DNA from: an uncultured Christensenellaceae bacterium
GTDB lineage: Bacteria > Bacillota > Clostridia > Christensenellales > CAG-314
Direction: 5' to 3'
Assembly (NCBI GenBank): GCA_910587795.1
Contig: CAJUNH010000003.1
Location: 1-64,000 of the forward strand
Length of the DNA stretch: 64,000 nucleotides
Below the pieces are notes generated by a model. That model searched no databases, was not told where the DNA came from, and saw only the letters and a list, made by a program, of their open reading frames with translations. The position numbers and the translations under genes were made by a program. Shown here one piece after another: positions 37,492 to 46,001 of this stretch. The number at the start of each line of letters is the position of its first letter. The stretch's first letter is position 1.

Positions 37492-38343
37492 TTAAAATTC
37501 GCCTTTGTGTTTTTTAAAAAATTCGTAAAACACGCGTACGCTTTCCAAATCAGTCCAACGTTTAACGTCAACCTCTTCGCTGTCGAAATCGTAAATTTTT
37601 GCTCCGCGCATAGATAATAAAAACGGCGAATGAGTTGCAATAACAAACTGACAGCCGTAAAATCTAGCGGAATCCTCCAAAAACCGCAGTAACTCCAATT
37701 GTTTTCGGGGCGACAGGCTATTTTCCGGCTCGTCCAGCAAATACAGTCCGTTATCTGCAATTTTTTCGGTAAAATACAAATATGCGCTTTCGCCGTTAGA
37801 ACGTTCGCGCAGATTTTTAGGCAGATACTTACGCACGTACTTAGATTGCGTCTTGCTTTTTGCGGCAGCCGATTTTTTAAGCTGTTCAAAATCTTCCAAA
37901 GAATTCATTTGGAAATGCGTATGCTTGTTTTCCAAATATTCCTCAAACAGCAGCTCGCGTTTTAAATCCACTCCTTCGTTTACGCTGCGCAAATTAAGCA
38001 TAAAGTCGAAAATATCGTCGCTTGCTATCATACGGCTGTTTTGCGGAATACTAAGCGAGTTAAAACTGCACATATTCACATAATCGCCGAAAAACGCCGA
38101 ACGATTGTAAAGCGTATCGCGTTTAAGGCTTAACGCTTCGGCAATTACGTTTAACGCCGTTGTCTTGCCCGAACCGTTTCCGCCGTACAAAATTGTTACT
38201 TGTTCAAAATCCAACCGTACGAGTCCGTGTCGGGACAGCACAAAAAATGGATACATAGAATCGAAACAAGTGCGTTTTTCGCCCAGCCTAAAACTGTATT
38301 CCCTATCGTAATCGACAAAGTTAAAGCTTTGCAGATACAACAT
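37492..38343 (-). CDS. AAA/ABC-like ATPase
   Basis: Predicted P-loop ATPase of the AAA_15/AAA_21 type (ABC-like head without a transporter). Walker A is YGGNGSGKTTALN near residue 58, Walker B with the ABC-like signature is LYLLDEPENSLSP and the switch histidine lies in VIATHSPFLLS. The 283-residue length suits stand-alone members. Biological role not known; relatives occur in DNA repair, phage defence and OLD-like contexts, but no partner gene is seen. It overlaps closely with the TSCPD gene upstream (3-base gap), so they are probably co-transcribed. Confidence 0.8.
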   Translation of the reverse strand: MLYLQSFNFVDYDREYSFRLGEKRTCFDSMYPFFVLSRHGLVRLDFEQVTILYGGNGSGKTTALNVIAEALSLKRDTLYNRSAFFGDYVNMCSFNSLSIPQNSRMIASDDIFDFMLNLRSVNEGVDLKRELLFEEYLENKHTHFQMNSLEDFEQLKKSAAAKSKTQSKYVRKYLPKNLRERSNGESAYLYFTEKIADNGLYLLDEPENSLSPRKQLELLRFLEDSARFYGCQFVIATHSPFLLSMRGAKIYDFDSEEVDVKRWTDLESVRVFYEFFKKHKGEF

Positions 38344-38346
38344 ATG

Positions 38347-38595
38347 TTAACCGTTTTCCGAAACGTAGCGTTCCAACGCCTGCGCAAGTTGGTCGGGACA
38401 GGACGTTTGCTTTAACCCGCACTTTATTCCTTTAAGTTTTACAATGGCCTGCGCAATGTCCATACCTTCTAAAAGCGCGGATACCCCTTTAAGATTTCCG
38501 TTGCAGCCGCCTACGTACTGCACGTTATGCAGTTTGCCGTCCACTACTTCAAAATTTATTTCTCTCGAACACGTACCCTTGGTAATGTATTTCAT
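38347..38595 (-). CDS. TSCPD domain protein (TIGR03905-like)
   Basis: Small protein of 82 residues with the TSCPD motif near its C-terminus (QTSCPDQLAQALE) and earlier conserved cysteines in GTCSREI and GGCNGN. TSCPD domains also occur at the C-terminus of some B12-dependent ribonucleotide reductases, where the cysteines may take part in thiol exchange. The stand-alone form has no established function. GAGGGG lies upstream of the ATG. It is between rsfS and the ATPase gene. Confidence 0.85.
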   Translation of the reverse strand: MKYITKGTCSREINFEVVDGKLHNVQYVGGCNGNLKGVSALLEGMDIAQAIVKLKGIKCGLKQTSCPDQLAQALERYVSENG

Positions 38596-38614
38596 AACAG
38601 TCTATCCCCTCTTA

Positions 38615-38971
38615 TCAGTCGTCGTATTTAGTAACGTTGGAACCGTTGTTCCACAACATATCCAAATTGTAAATTTCCCGCGTATCTTTGTGGAAAATAT
38701 GCACTATAACGTCGCCGTAGTCCGCAGCAATCCAACGCCCTTCGCTCATGCCTTCCTTGTGCAAGGCAAACTTGCCCAATTTTTCCATTTGTTCTTCCAT
38801 ATAGTCGAACAGCGCCTTAACCTGCGGCGCGCTGCGTCCCGAACATATTACAAAATTATCCGCAATATCGCTGATACCGCCAATTTCCACAATACGTATA
38901 TCCGCAGCGGACTTCTCCGCCAAAAATTTGCATATATTGCGTGTGTTTTCGTTTTTTATTTGGTCTTTCAT
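38615..38971 (-). CDS. rsfS: Ribosome silencing factor RsfS
   Basis: Binds ribosomal protein L14 on the large subunit and blocks subunit joining during starvation. The sequence of 118 residues includes the family motifs DIRIVEIGG, DNFVICSGRSAPQVKAL and WIAADYGDVIVHIF. AGGAGA precedes the ATG. It follows nadD-yqeK on the same strand, the conserved nadD-yqeK-rsfS order. Confidence 0.94.
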   Translation of the reverse strand: MKDQIKNENTRNICKFLAEKSAADIRIVEIGGISDIADNFVICSGRSAPQVKALFDYMEEQMEKLGKFALHKEGMSEGRWIAADYGDVIVHIFHKDTREIYNLDMLWNNGSNVTKYDD

Positions 38972-39035
38972 ATTTTCTCCTAAAAAATTATTGTAGATTT
39001 TTTATCCGCATACTACGGCATATTAAGCGACATTA

Positions 39036-40139
39036 TTAATTGTTTACGCCGTAATACTCCAACGTCTTATCAGTCAAGTCAAAATCCGTATCGCCGTGGA
39101 CTTGCTCGCGGTATTCGTTTGCTTCGGCAAGGCATTTTAAAAACATCTGGTCTAACGTACCGCTAAGCAAATGTTCCAACGGATACGGGCGAGTCTGTTC
39201 GGTTTTATCCGCAACGTACACAAGCTTTTCCAACTCCGTCATATCAGGTCTGCCCGTCGTGTGATATTTTATCGCCTGCAATATTTCCGTATCGGTAATG
39301 CCGAAATCTCTTTCGGCAACCTTTGCACCTAAAAAAGAGTGCACTACCGGCGCAGGCATACCTTTGGGACAGACAAAACCGTACTCGGCATATCTGTCGG
39401 GCGAAACGTATTTAGCGACGTCGTGCAGCAGACAAGCAACAAAAGCCTTATCGCGCATTTCGTCGGCAGCAAGCTCCAACCCGCGCTTTACCACATAAAA
39501 AGTATGCATAAACCGTTCTTGCGTGAGGTAAGTTTTAAGCTTGCAAACCATTGCGGAATACTCCGCATACAATGCTTTACGCACAATATACTCGTCTACC
39601 GCCTTAGGTACGCAATCCGCATTTGACATACCAAACGTATAGCGCAGACGTATTTCTGTGGAACTGACACCGTCGGGCGCAACATCAAGCATTATTACTT
39701 TTGCGCCGTACTCCGCTTGAGCTTTATCCGCCGAGTTTACTATATCGCTGTCGGCGCGGTTTGCAACCGCCAAGGTTGCGGCAGAGGCAATTTCCTTAGG
39801 ACAATACCATGTATCAAAATATTTTAGACTGTCTCCGCCTATAATCAAATATATTTCCGCTTCGGGGTTAATCCGCTTAACTTCCCGCAGCGTTTCTACT
39901 GTGTAACTTTTACCGGACTTCGATATTTCGTAATCCCACACGTCCGCAATGCCGTCAAACGCAATGCGGGTCATTGCCAAACGCTCGTTTTTGTCCGCGT
40001 CGCAGCGCTTATGCGGTGGATCGCCGCAAGGCACGGCGATCAGTTTATCCAGCGACAGCTGTTCTGCGGCTTTGCGGACGATATTTATATGGGTGATGTG
40101 CGGCGGATTAAACGTTCCGCCAAAAAGCCCTATTTTCAT
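39036..40139 (-). CDS. nadD: NadD nicotinate-nucleotide adenylyltransferase fused to YqeK HD hydrolase
   Basis: Two-domain protein. Residues 1-190 are NadD, which adenylates nicotinate mononucleotide in NAD synthesis (GLFGGTFNPPHITHI with the nucleotidyltransferase HxGH-type motif, later PDGVSSTEIR). Residues about 195-367 are a YqeK-type HD domain (FVACLLHDVAKY, YHTTGRPDM), which cleaves symmetric Ap4A. These are usually two adjacent genes; here they are one frame without an internal stop. The ATG is 7 bases from a -10 hexamer and has no Shine-Dalgarno. Confidence 0.93.
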   Translation of the reverse strand: MKIGLFGGTFNPPHITHINIVRKAAEQLSLDKLIAVPCGDPPHKRCDADKNERLAMTRIAFDGIADVWDYEISKSGKSYTVETLREVKRINPEAEIYLIIGGDSLKYFDTWYCPKEIASAATLAVANRADSDIVNSADKAQAEYGAKVIMLDVAPDGVSSTEIRLRYTFGMSNADCVPKAVDEYIVRKALYAEYSAMVCKLKTYLTQERFMHTFYVVKRGLELAADEMRDKAFVACLLHDVAKYVSPDRYAEYGFVCPKGMPAPVVHSFLGAKVAERDFGITDTEILQAIKYHTTGRPDMTELEKLVYVADKTEQTRPYPLEHLLSGTLDQMFLKCLAEANEYREQVHGDTDFDLTDKTLEYYGVNN

Positions 40140-40146
40140 ACATATT

Positions 40147-40175
40147 ATTGTACTATATTTTACCGAAGTTTACAA
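40147..40175 (-). promoter_or_regulatory. nadD promoter, leaderless arrangement
   Basis: Minus-strand TTGTAA (40170-40175), 17 bases, TACAAT (40147-40152), then 7 bases to the ATG. Confidence 0.6.
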
Positions 40176-40208
40176 TAAAAAACACAAAAAAATGTCAATA
40201 ATAGCAAT

Positions 40209-41000
40209 GTGTCTAAGATATTAAACAATTTAATATGTACCGTTGCAATATTTGCACTTTCTTTTCTGTGGATATATTACAGCGTTAAAAGCGTAGTTTG
40301 GGCGGTGACGCTCGGTACGGTTATTGCGTTATGCGCGGCATACCTTATTTGGCGAATACAAAACAAAAGCGGCAAGTTAAAGCAAGTTAAAATGCAAAAT
40401 AAAAAAGCCGTCGAAAATTTAAACGACTTTTTAATGTATAGCCATAACAACGCAGAGTTACTCGGCGATTTGTACCGCTACTACGGCTACGACGTAACAA
40501 AAGTAGATTACGACAGCTTTATTGCAACCCGCAGCAACAGCTCCACTTACGTATGTGCAGACTTTACCGATAATACGGTAAGCGCCAATGCCGTACGCGC
40601 GGCTATCGTTAACGCCAAACGCAATAACATACAGACGTTACGTATGTTTGTCTGCAAAGTGGACGAACCCACCCGCAAAACCGCCTGTCGGCATTTTGAC
40701 GTGTCCTTCGTAGACGCTGCAAACTTATACGCCCTTTTAGAACAAAGCGAAAAACTGCCGATTATTCCGCAGGCAAAAAAACAAAACAACGGATTTGTAG
40801 CAAAGTACGCTTTTTGCCGCAAACGTTCCGTTTGGTATCTTACAAGCTGCATATTTTTAACGCTTATTTCCGTAGTGGCGTATTTTCCTTACTATACGCT
40901 GGGTTGGGCGACGGTAATGTTAATACTTGCATTATACAGCATGTTTAACAGACGATTTAATCCGACGCAAACATCGGTATCGCTAGATCAACTCGGCTAA
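40209..41000 (+). CDS. Membrane protein with a degenerate Mrr-like nuclease fold
   Basis: Two N-terminal hydrophobic helices (residues 8-50), a cytoplasmic domain and two C-terminal helices (about 208-250). The middle (residues 88-185) follows the order of the Mrr/restriction-endonuclease-like fold: YYGYDVTKVD, then a strand, AVRAAIVNAKRN, and VSFVDAANLYALL. The catalytic Asp and the QxK core expected in active Mrr proteins are missing (YVCADF occupies the QCK place), so it is probably non-catalytic. The start is a GTG without a clear ribosome site. The last 18 bases overlap the convergent M50 protease gene. Function unknown. Confidence 0.6.
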   Translation: MSKILNNLICTVAIFALSFLWIYYSVKSVVWAVTLGTVIALCAAYLIWRIQNKSGKLKQVKMQNKKAVENLNDFLMYSHNNAELLGDLYRYYGYDVTKVDYDSFIATRSNSSTYVCADFTDNTVSANAVRAAIVNAKRNNIQTLRMFVCKVDEPTRKTACRHFDVSFVDAANLYALLEQSEKLPIIPQAKKQNNGFVAKYAFCRKRSVWYLTSCIFLTLISVVAYFPYYTLGWATVMLILALYSMFNRRFNPTQTSVSLDQLG

Positions 41001-41837
41001 CGGCGTATCCAACGGATTGCATAATACCAGCTGTTCCAACCCCGCTACCGAATAACGGCGGATTACTTCCATATCGGCGTCTACTATTTCCAAACAATAC
41101 AGATAATTGCCTTGCATACGTTTTGCAACGTCCCTTAGACTGTTGTCTTTGTCAAAAACCAACGTTTTCTTTTCCATACCTTTTTTTAACAGTTTTGCTC
41201 TGTTATGCGCAAAACTTGTTTTGACATAGCATTCCTTTCCGCTAACGAGAGTACCGCTGAACAGACATACGGAAAACAATCCCAAGCTAAACAAATTTGC
41301 GCCTGCAAACAGCGAATACGCAAACAAACAGAACAGCGCAAGCGAAAGCGCCATCGTAAGTTTTTTGGTTAGGGAAAGAGCATTATTTCCCAACTTGCTT
41401 TCCAACGCTCCGCACAGCACACGACCGCCGTCCAAAGGATAACACGGCAGCATATTTACGCACGCCATACCGACGTTTGCCGTAAAAAAACTTTCAAAAT
41501 AGCTGTACGTGACGGGAAAGGCCCACCACAGCGCAAGGCATATCACGCACAAAGCAACATTACACAGCGGTCCTGCCAATGCGATTTTAATACGGTCTTT
41601 GGGAGTAACGTCTTGAAAGTCGCCGTATAACACCGCGCCGAAAATACTTACTTGAATTTCCTGACAGTGATAAAACAGGCGACTTGCAACAACGTAATGA
41701 GCCAACTCGTGCAGCAGTACGGCGATAGCATAGTTTAATGCAAAAAAACCTTGTTTAAACAGTACCGCCAGAGCAATAAACACCCAAAAACTCGATTTTA
41801 TTTTTACTTTAATTGTATGTTTTTTGTCCGCTTTCAA
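40983..41837 (-). CDS. spoIVFB: M50 site-2 protease, SpoIVFB-like
   Basis: Intramembrane zinc metalloprotease. The zinc motif HELAHYVVA lies near residue 43 and the second motif LPCYPLDGGRVL near residue 130, with six hydrophobic segments. The C-terminal 70 residues resemble a CBS-type domain (VAKRMQGNYLYCLEIVD), as in SpoIVFB, which processes pro-sigma-K in the mother cell. The start is TTG with GAGGT upstream. The upstream gene looks like spoIVFA, supporting the assignment. A general S2P with another substrate cannot be excluded because sigma-K is not in the window. Confidence 0.78.
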   Translation of the reverse strand: MKADKKHTIKVKIKSSFWVFIALAVLFKQGFFALNYAIAVLLHELAHYVVASRLFYHCQEIQVSIFGAVLYGDFQDVTPKDRIKIALAGPLCNVALCVICLALWWAFPVTYSYFESFFTANVGMACVNMLPCYPLDGGRVLCGALESKLGNNALSLTKKLTMALSLALFCLFAYSLFAGANLFSLGLFSVCLFSGTLVSGKECYVKTSFAHNRAKLLKKGMEKKTLVFDKDNSLRDVAKRMQGNYLYCLEIVDADMEVIRRYSVAGLEQLVLCNPLDTPLAELI

Positions 41838-41951
41838 AGCCGTACCTCACCCAGGCAACGCGGTATTCTGCAAAGCACCTAAGGATAAAATATTGCGTGC
41901 CGTTGACGTCGCTTATGTACGAAAACGTACTTTAAGTAACTGCGAAAACAT

Positions 41952-41997
41952 AATACTGTAAAGATGCGAAAAACGCGTTTATTCGGTTTACAGTATT
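41952..41997. other. Long hairpin between the spoIVFA-like and spoIVFB-like genes
   Basis: AATACTGTAAA (41952-41962) pairs with TTTACAGTATT (41987-41997); the loop contains a further small GCG/CGC pairing. No T-run follows on either strand, so it is not a standard terminator. The rest of 41838-42103 holds no gene. Confidence 0.5.
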
Positions 41998-42103
41998 CTT
42001 ATTCCGCTTTCGTCCGTACCTCGCTTTAAATTTTTACGTCAATCCGCGTTTGCTGTATTTAACAGTCAATATCTACGGCAAGATTTTACGGTTTGTATAC
42101 GTT

Positions 42104-42721
42104 TTACACGTTCCATTTAAGCTGAGAATCACTGCCTACAACCTGCTTTACCGTTTGTCCCGAAACGCTTATGGTAGCCGTAAAACTGCCGTCGTACTTA
42201 CCTAAAAGCGCGTTGGCGGAAACTTTGGCGTTTGCCTCCACATAAACGTCGGTAAAACCTTTGTAGACGATAGACGTATCCCCGTCGATTGCCACAGTAA
42301 CGCTGTCCTCGGTTGCTTCCGTTACCGTTCCCGCGGTAAACGACATTACGGCTCTGCCGCCGTTAAACGTAGCCACGCCTTCTTCCGTCACCTCTACAAG
42401 CGTTACGTTAGAGGGAAGTGCAATCGTCGAAACAACCGGCTGCTGTTCTTCGCGGTTAAAGATCGATGCGGAATACGCCGCCTTTACAGTGTCGAAAACT
42501 TCCTTGCTAAATCCGCCGTCCACAAAAAACATAGTTGCAAGCAAAGTCACGCATAATACTACCGCAGCGATAACCGCTATTTTTTTGTTAAGTTTAAAAG
42601 CTATTTTTCTACGCGGTTTTTTCTGTTCGGGCTCGATATATTTGCGTTCGGCGTACGATACGCTTAACCAATCGTTTTCCTCTGCGTCGCAAACCACTGT
42701 TTGCATACCTTCATAATCCAT
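42104..42721 (-). CDS. SpoIVFA-like membrane protein with a degenerate LytM domain
   Basis: About 65 cytoplasmic residues, one membrane helix (near residues 48-68), then an exported region. The C-terminal part (STIALPSNVTL to the end) follows the M23/LytM beta pattern: VTVAIDGDTSIVYKGFTDVY, then VSANALLGKY, but it lacks the catalytic HxxxD/HxH residues. This fits SpoIVFA, the regulator that tethers and inhibits SpoIVFB. AGGAGG lies 8 bases before the ATG at 42721; an ATG at 42742 would place it inside the gene. The location between minE-like and spoIVFB-like genes matches the clostridial min-spoIVF order. Confidence 0.6.
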   Translation of the reverse strand: MDYEGMQTVVCDAEENDWLSVSYAERKYIEPEQKKPRRKIAFKLNKKIAVIAAVVLCVTLLATMFFVDGGFSKEVFDTVKAAYSASIFNREEQQPVVSTIALPSNVTLVEVTEEGVATFNGGRAVMSFTAGTVTEATEDSVTVAIDGDTSIVYKGFTDVYVEANAKVSANALLGKYDGSFTATISVSGQTVKQVVGSDSQLKWNV

Positions 42722-42772
42722 AAGTGATACCTCCTGTTGCATTCAACATACAATATGAGCAAAACTTCCGCT

Positions 42773-42988
42773 TTATTCCAACGGCATACGCTGCGGCTTA
42801 ACTTTTTTAACGCTTAGAGTAATTGTAACCTGCAAATTTTTACTTCTTTCCAGTTCCGCATATATGCTTTCCAACTCAAAATACTTTTTGGCAAGCTGAG
42901 CAAGCTCCGCATAAAACTGCGTTTTGTTTAAATTATATTTATCGCACAGCACCATCGTCTGCGCCCGTTGATAATTAACGCTGGACAC
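42773..42988 (-). CDS. minE: Divergent MinE-like protein
   Basis: 71-residue protein immediately downstream of minD, in the genomic slot of minE. The N-terminal stretch RAQTMVLCDKYNL resembles the MinD-binding helix of MinE (RLQIIVAERRR in Escherichia coli), and LAQLAKKYFELES with LQVTITLSV resembles the topological-specificity domain (KYVQID and LELNVTLP). Identity is low, so this is an inference from pattern and position. The GTG at 42988 was taken as start because GGAGGGGGG lies directly upstream; the frame continues upstream to a TTG with no ribosome site. Confidence 0.55.
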   Translation of the reverse strand: MSSVNYQRAQTMVLCDKYNLNKTQFYAELAQLAKKYFELESIYAELERSKNLQVTITLSVKKVKPQRMPLE

Positions 42989-43079
42989 GATATCCCCCCT
43001 CCATTTTTCCGCCAAATATAGTGCGGCAGATTTTTTACTCAAAAATTACGCCGAAAATATTGTAATTTTGTCATTTTGT

Positions 43080-43847
43080 TTAGTTGTTCCGCTTCATTTT
43101 TCTGCGAAAACGTCCCCACAAACCCTTGTAAGGCGATACGCAATCGTACATATTAAATGTACCGTTATGCAAGTTGTCCGCCAATACGTCATACGCTTTG
43201 CGCCGCGCGTGTAAATTAATATTGCAGTTTACCTCGTCGCTTTCCGGAATAACTCCCAGCGCGGTATGTCCCAAAATGCTGAAAACCTCAAACGCCGAAA
43301 GCATTTCTCCGCCTGCGACCAAATCGCCCCGAACACGGTTTACAACCACGTTGACGGATATACCGAGGGCTTGTAACTGCGCAATGGTTTTGTCCGCGTC
43401 CCTTACGCCCGAAAGGTGCGGCGTGACAACCACTATCGCTTCCGCGGCAGAGCTTACCGCCCGCCTAAATCCAACGTCCAAACCCGCAGGACAGTCTATA
43501 AGCACGTAATCGAAACTGTCGCTAACACGCAGTATAACCTTTTTTACGGCGTCAGGCGAAACTTGCCGCTTTGCAATTTTGCAGCTTGGCATTATGCACA
43601 AAGTCGGTTCCTCTTCGTCCGTAATAAACGCCTGACTGGGACGGCAGCGGTTTTCCACTACGTCTATAAAATCGTATACAACTTTGTCTTCCACATTCAT
43701 CACTACGTCCAGATTGTTAAGACCTATATCAAGATCCATAAGCAGTACCCGCAAGCTTTTTCGGGCAAGCGCAATACCCAAATTTGCGCAAACGGTAGTT
43801 TTGCCCGCGCCGCCCTTGCCGCTTGTAATTACGATTATCCGCGCCAT
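43080..43847 (-). CDS. minD: Septum-site determining ATPase MinD
   Basis: Membrane-associated ATPase that places the division septum; in spore formers it also acts in polar division. The deviant Walker A is TSGKGGAGKTT at residues 7-17, switch I is LDIGLNNLDVV and the Walker B is VLIDCPAGLD. The C-terminal segment KGLWGRFRRKMKRN is the amphipathic membrane-targeting helix. The ATG at 43847 with GGAGGA upstream gives the canonical MARIIVITSGKGG start. No minC is found on this side of the cluster. Confidence 0.95.
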   Translation of the reverse strand: MARIIVITSGKGGAGKTTVCANLGIALARKSLRVLLMDLDIGLNNLDVVMNVEDKVVYDFIDVVENRCRPSQAFITDEEEPTLCIMPSCKIAKRQVSPDAVKKVILRVSDSFDYVLIDCPAGLDVGFRRAVSSAAEAIVVVTPHLSGVRDADKTIAQLQALGISVNVVVNRVRGDLVAGGEMLSAFEVFSILGHTALGVIPESDEVNCNINLHARRKAYDVLADNLHNGTFNMYDCVSPYKGLWGRFRRKMKRNN

Positions 43848-44188
43848 ATTTTTGTCCTCCGCAACCGATTTTACGATACAAATTTTGTAAGCGATGCATT
43901 GCAAAACCGAATATTACAGGAATTATACCAAAACGAAGCTATAAAAATATTTATAAAAAGGTTACATTTTGACGCTTATTGTCCGCATAGCAAACGCAAT
44001 AAAAATTTATGATTAATCTTTAATAAAAAAAAACACTTTCAATTTGCAGTAAAAAGTTTTAATTGGAAAGATATTTAACTTATAAACAGAAAATAAGCAA
44101 GTATACGGCGAAACAAAAAATCATCCGTTAGTACGTGCCTTTTTTATGCTGAATCCGTTTATTTTTTTAATATTTTATCATCAAAAAA
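43848..44188. other. Intergenic region upstream of minD
   Basis: AT-rich, with no coding sequence recognised. The minD promoter is expected here. Confidence 0.3.
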
Positions 44189-44231
44189 AGACCTGCCCGA
44201 CCGATACGAAACGTACCGAACAAGCAAGTCT
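44189..44231 (-). terminator. ppx terminator
   Basis: On the minus strand AGACTTGC pairs with GCAGGTCT, with a second inner stem (GGTACG with CGTATC), then a run of seven T. Confidence 0.82.
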
Positions 44232-44252
44232 TGCTTTTGCAGTAATTTAATT

Positions 44253-45764
44253 TTACAAAATTTCCAAATTCTTTTTAAACACTTTTTTAAAATCCAACGC
44301 TACGTTGTTTGCGGCTTTAAGTTCCAAACCCGCGTTTGCGGCAAGCTCGGTTTTAAGTATAACGCTATCGCCCAAAACGTCGCAGCTTACCTCGGTAACG
44401 GCATTGCGCATACCGTAGTCCAAAGCTATTGCAAGACGCAGTATCACAGACAGTTTTTTAACCGCTTCCACGTCATCCGGCTGCAAAATACAGTTATACT
44501 TTGCCCACTCGCTGTAATTAACCTCTTCTTTGTTGTAAACGTCCGTTACAAAAGCGGCAAGCACCAAATCGCGGTGAGAAATTCCGTACAGATTGCTGTT
44601 GAGTATCATATAAGACGTATGCTTTGCATTGTTGTAAAATTTAAACGTTTTTCCTACGTCGTGCATCATTGCGCACACACGCAGCACTTTAACGTAAACA
44701 CGGGGAAATTTGTGCAGCACGCGCAACTGCTTAAACAGCTGTACGCACAAATTAAACGTCTGTTCCGCATGGGGGACGTTTACGTCCATATGATAGCCGA
44801 AACTGTGCAGGCTGTACCCCAAAACGTCGCTAATCGGTTTTTCCAACGTTTGCGGAACGGCATAGTTAAACATTACGCCTTCGCGCAGACCCGAACCGCT
44901 TGTTATAATTTTGGTAAAGCCCATATAATCTACAAACGCTTTTATAACGGCAAGCGACGCGGGGAACACGTCTGCGCGCGTCGAGCTGAGCCCCTTAATA
45001 CGGCGTTTTTTATCCAAATCCAACGTGCGAATCATATTGTATACGTAATTAAAGTCCTCGGTATCCATATTTAGGTTATGTACCATATCCAAAGGATATT
45101 TTTTTACTTTACGTATAATGCGCGCCAAGTTGCGGCAGCTGCCGCCTACGCCTATTAACTGAGTGTCGGGGTCTATTTCCTTAAACCACTCCACTTGTTC
45201 CAACTGCTGTTTTACGTATTCTGCAATGTCGTCGCTGCACTGCTCGGGACTTTTATCCGCCGACATAAACATATTTGTAAGAGTAACGGCGCCGAATTCG
45301 AAAATATGCGTATGCAATATCGACCTGCGGTTATAGTAAATAAACTTTGTGGAGCCGCCGCCGATTTCCATAATCAGCCCGCGGGGGATTTCCATGCTGT
45401 TTATTACGCCTTGATAAACGTAGTTTGCTTCTTCCTCTTCGGATACAACCGTCACGCGGATACCCGTTGAGTTGTATATATCCGTCAAAAAAGTTTTTTG
45501 ATTGCTTGCTCTGCGTACGGCAGCCGTTGCTATGGCCAAAATCTTATCAACGCGCTTAATCGCACACATCTCCTTAAACGCTTTAAGGGTAGCAATAGCT
45601 TGCATTATACGCGTTTGCTTTAAACTTCCGTCCGCTTCCGTCTCGCCCAGACGCACCGCTTCGCGGCGTTCTTCCGCAACGACAAAATAGCCGCCGTCCA
45701 AAACGTCGTAAATCACCAAACGCGCCGTGTTCGACCCCAAATCAATCAATGCAATTCTTTCCAT
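44253..45764 (-). CDS. ppx: Ppx/GppA-family phosphatase with HD domain
   Basis: Exopolyphosphatase or pppGpp phosphohydrolase. The N-terminal actin-like ASKHA domain has ALIDLGSNTARL, ATAAVRRASNQ and IMEIGGGSTKFIYY; the C-terminal third is an HD-type domain (CAMMHDVGKTFKF) as in long Ppx proteins. The length is 503 residues. AGGAAGGTG precedes the ATG. Single gene with its own terminator. Which of the two substrates is preferred cannot be told from sequence. Confidence 0.88.
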   Translation of the reverse strand: MERIALIDLGSNTARLVIYDVLDGGYFVVAEERREAVRLGETEADGSLKQTRIMQAIATLKAFKEMCAIKRVDKILAIATAAVRRASNQKTFLTDIYNSTGIRVTVVSEEEEANYVYQGVINSMEIPRGLIMEIGGGSTKFIYYNRRSILHTHIFEFGAVTLTNMFMSADKSPEQCSDDIAEYVKQQLEQVEWFKEIDPDTQLIGVGGSCRNLARIIRKVKKYPLDMVHNLNMDTEDFNYVYNMIRTLDLDKKRRIKGLSSTRADVFPASLAVIKAFVDYMGFTKIITSGSGLREGVMFNYAVPQTLEKPISDVLGYSLHSFGYHMDVNVPHAEQTFNLCVQLFKQLRVLHKFPRVYVKVLRVCAMMHDVGKTFKFYNNAKHTSYMILNSNLYGISHRDLVLAAFVTDVYNKEEVNYSEWAKYNCILQPDDVEAVKKLSVILRLAIALDYGMRNAVTEVSCDVLGDSVILKTELAANAGLELKAANNVALDFKKVFKKNLEIL

Positions 45765-46001
45765 TCAGCACCTTCCTAACCTGATTTTTTCTGCGTAAAA
45801 TATTTACTGAAAGTATACAAAACGCGACAAAATATCAAGTTCGTATTTAGTCGCGTTAAGTATACCATATTTAATTTACTTTGTATAGATGGTTTTAAAA
45901 AAAAGTTCAAAAAAATCTAAAATATTTTCAAATAATAATATTATCTTTGAAAATCACACCTAAATAACAGGATTGTACTATATTTTATGGCGCAGCTGTT
46001 A

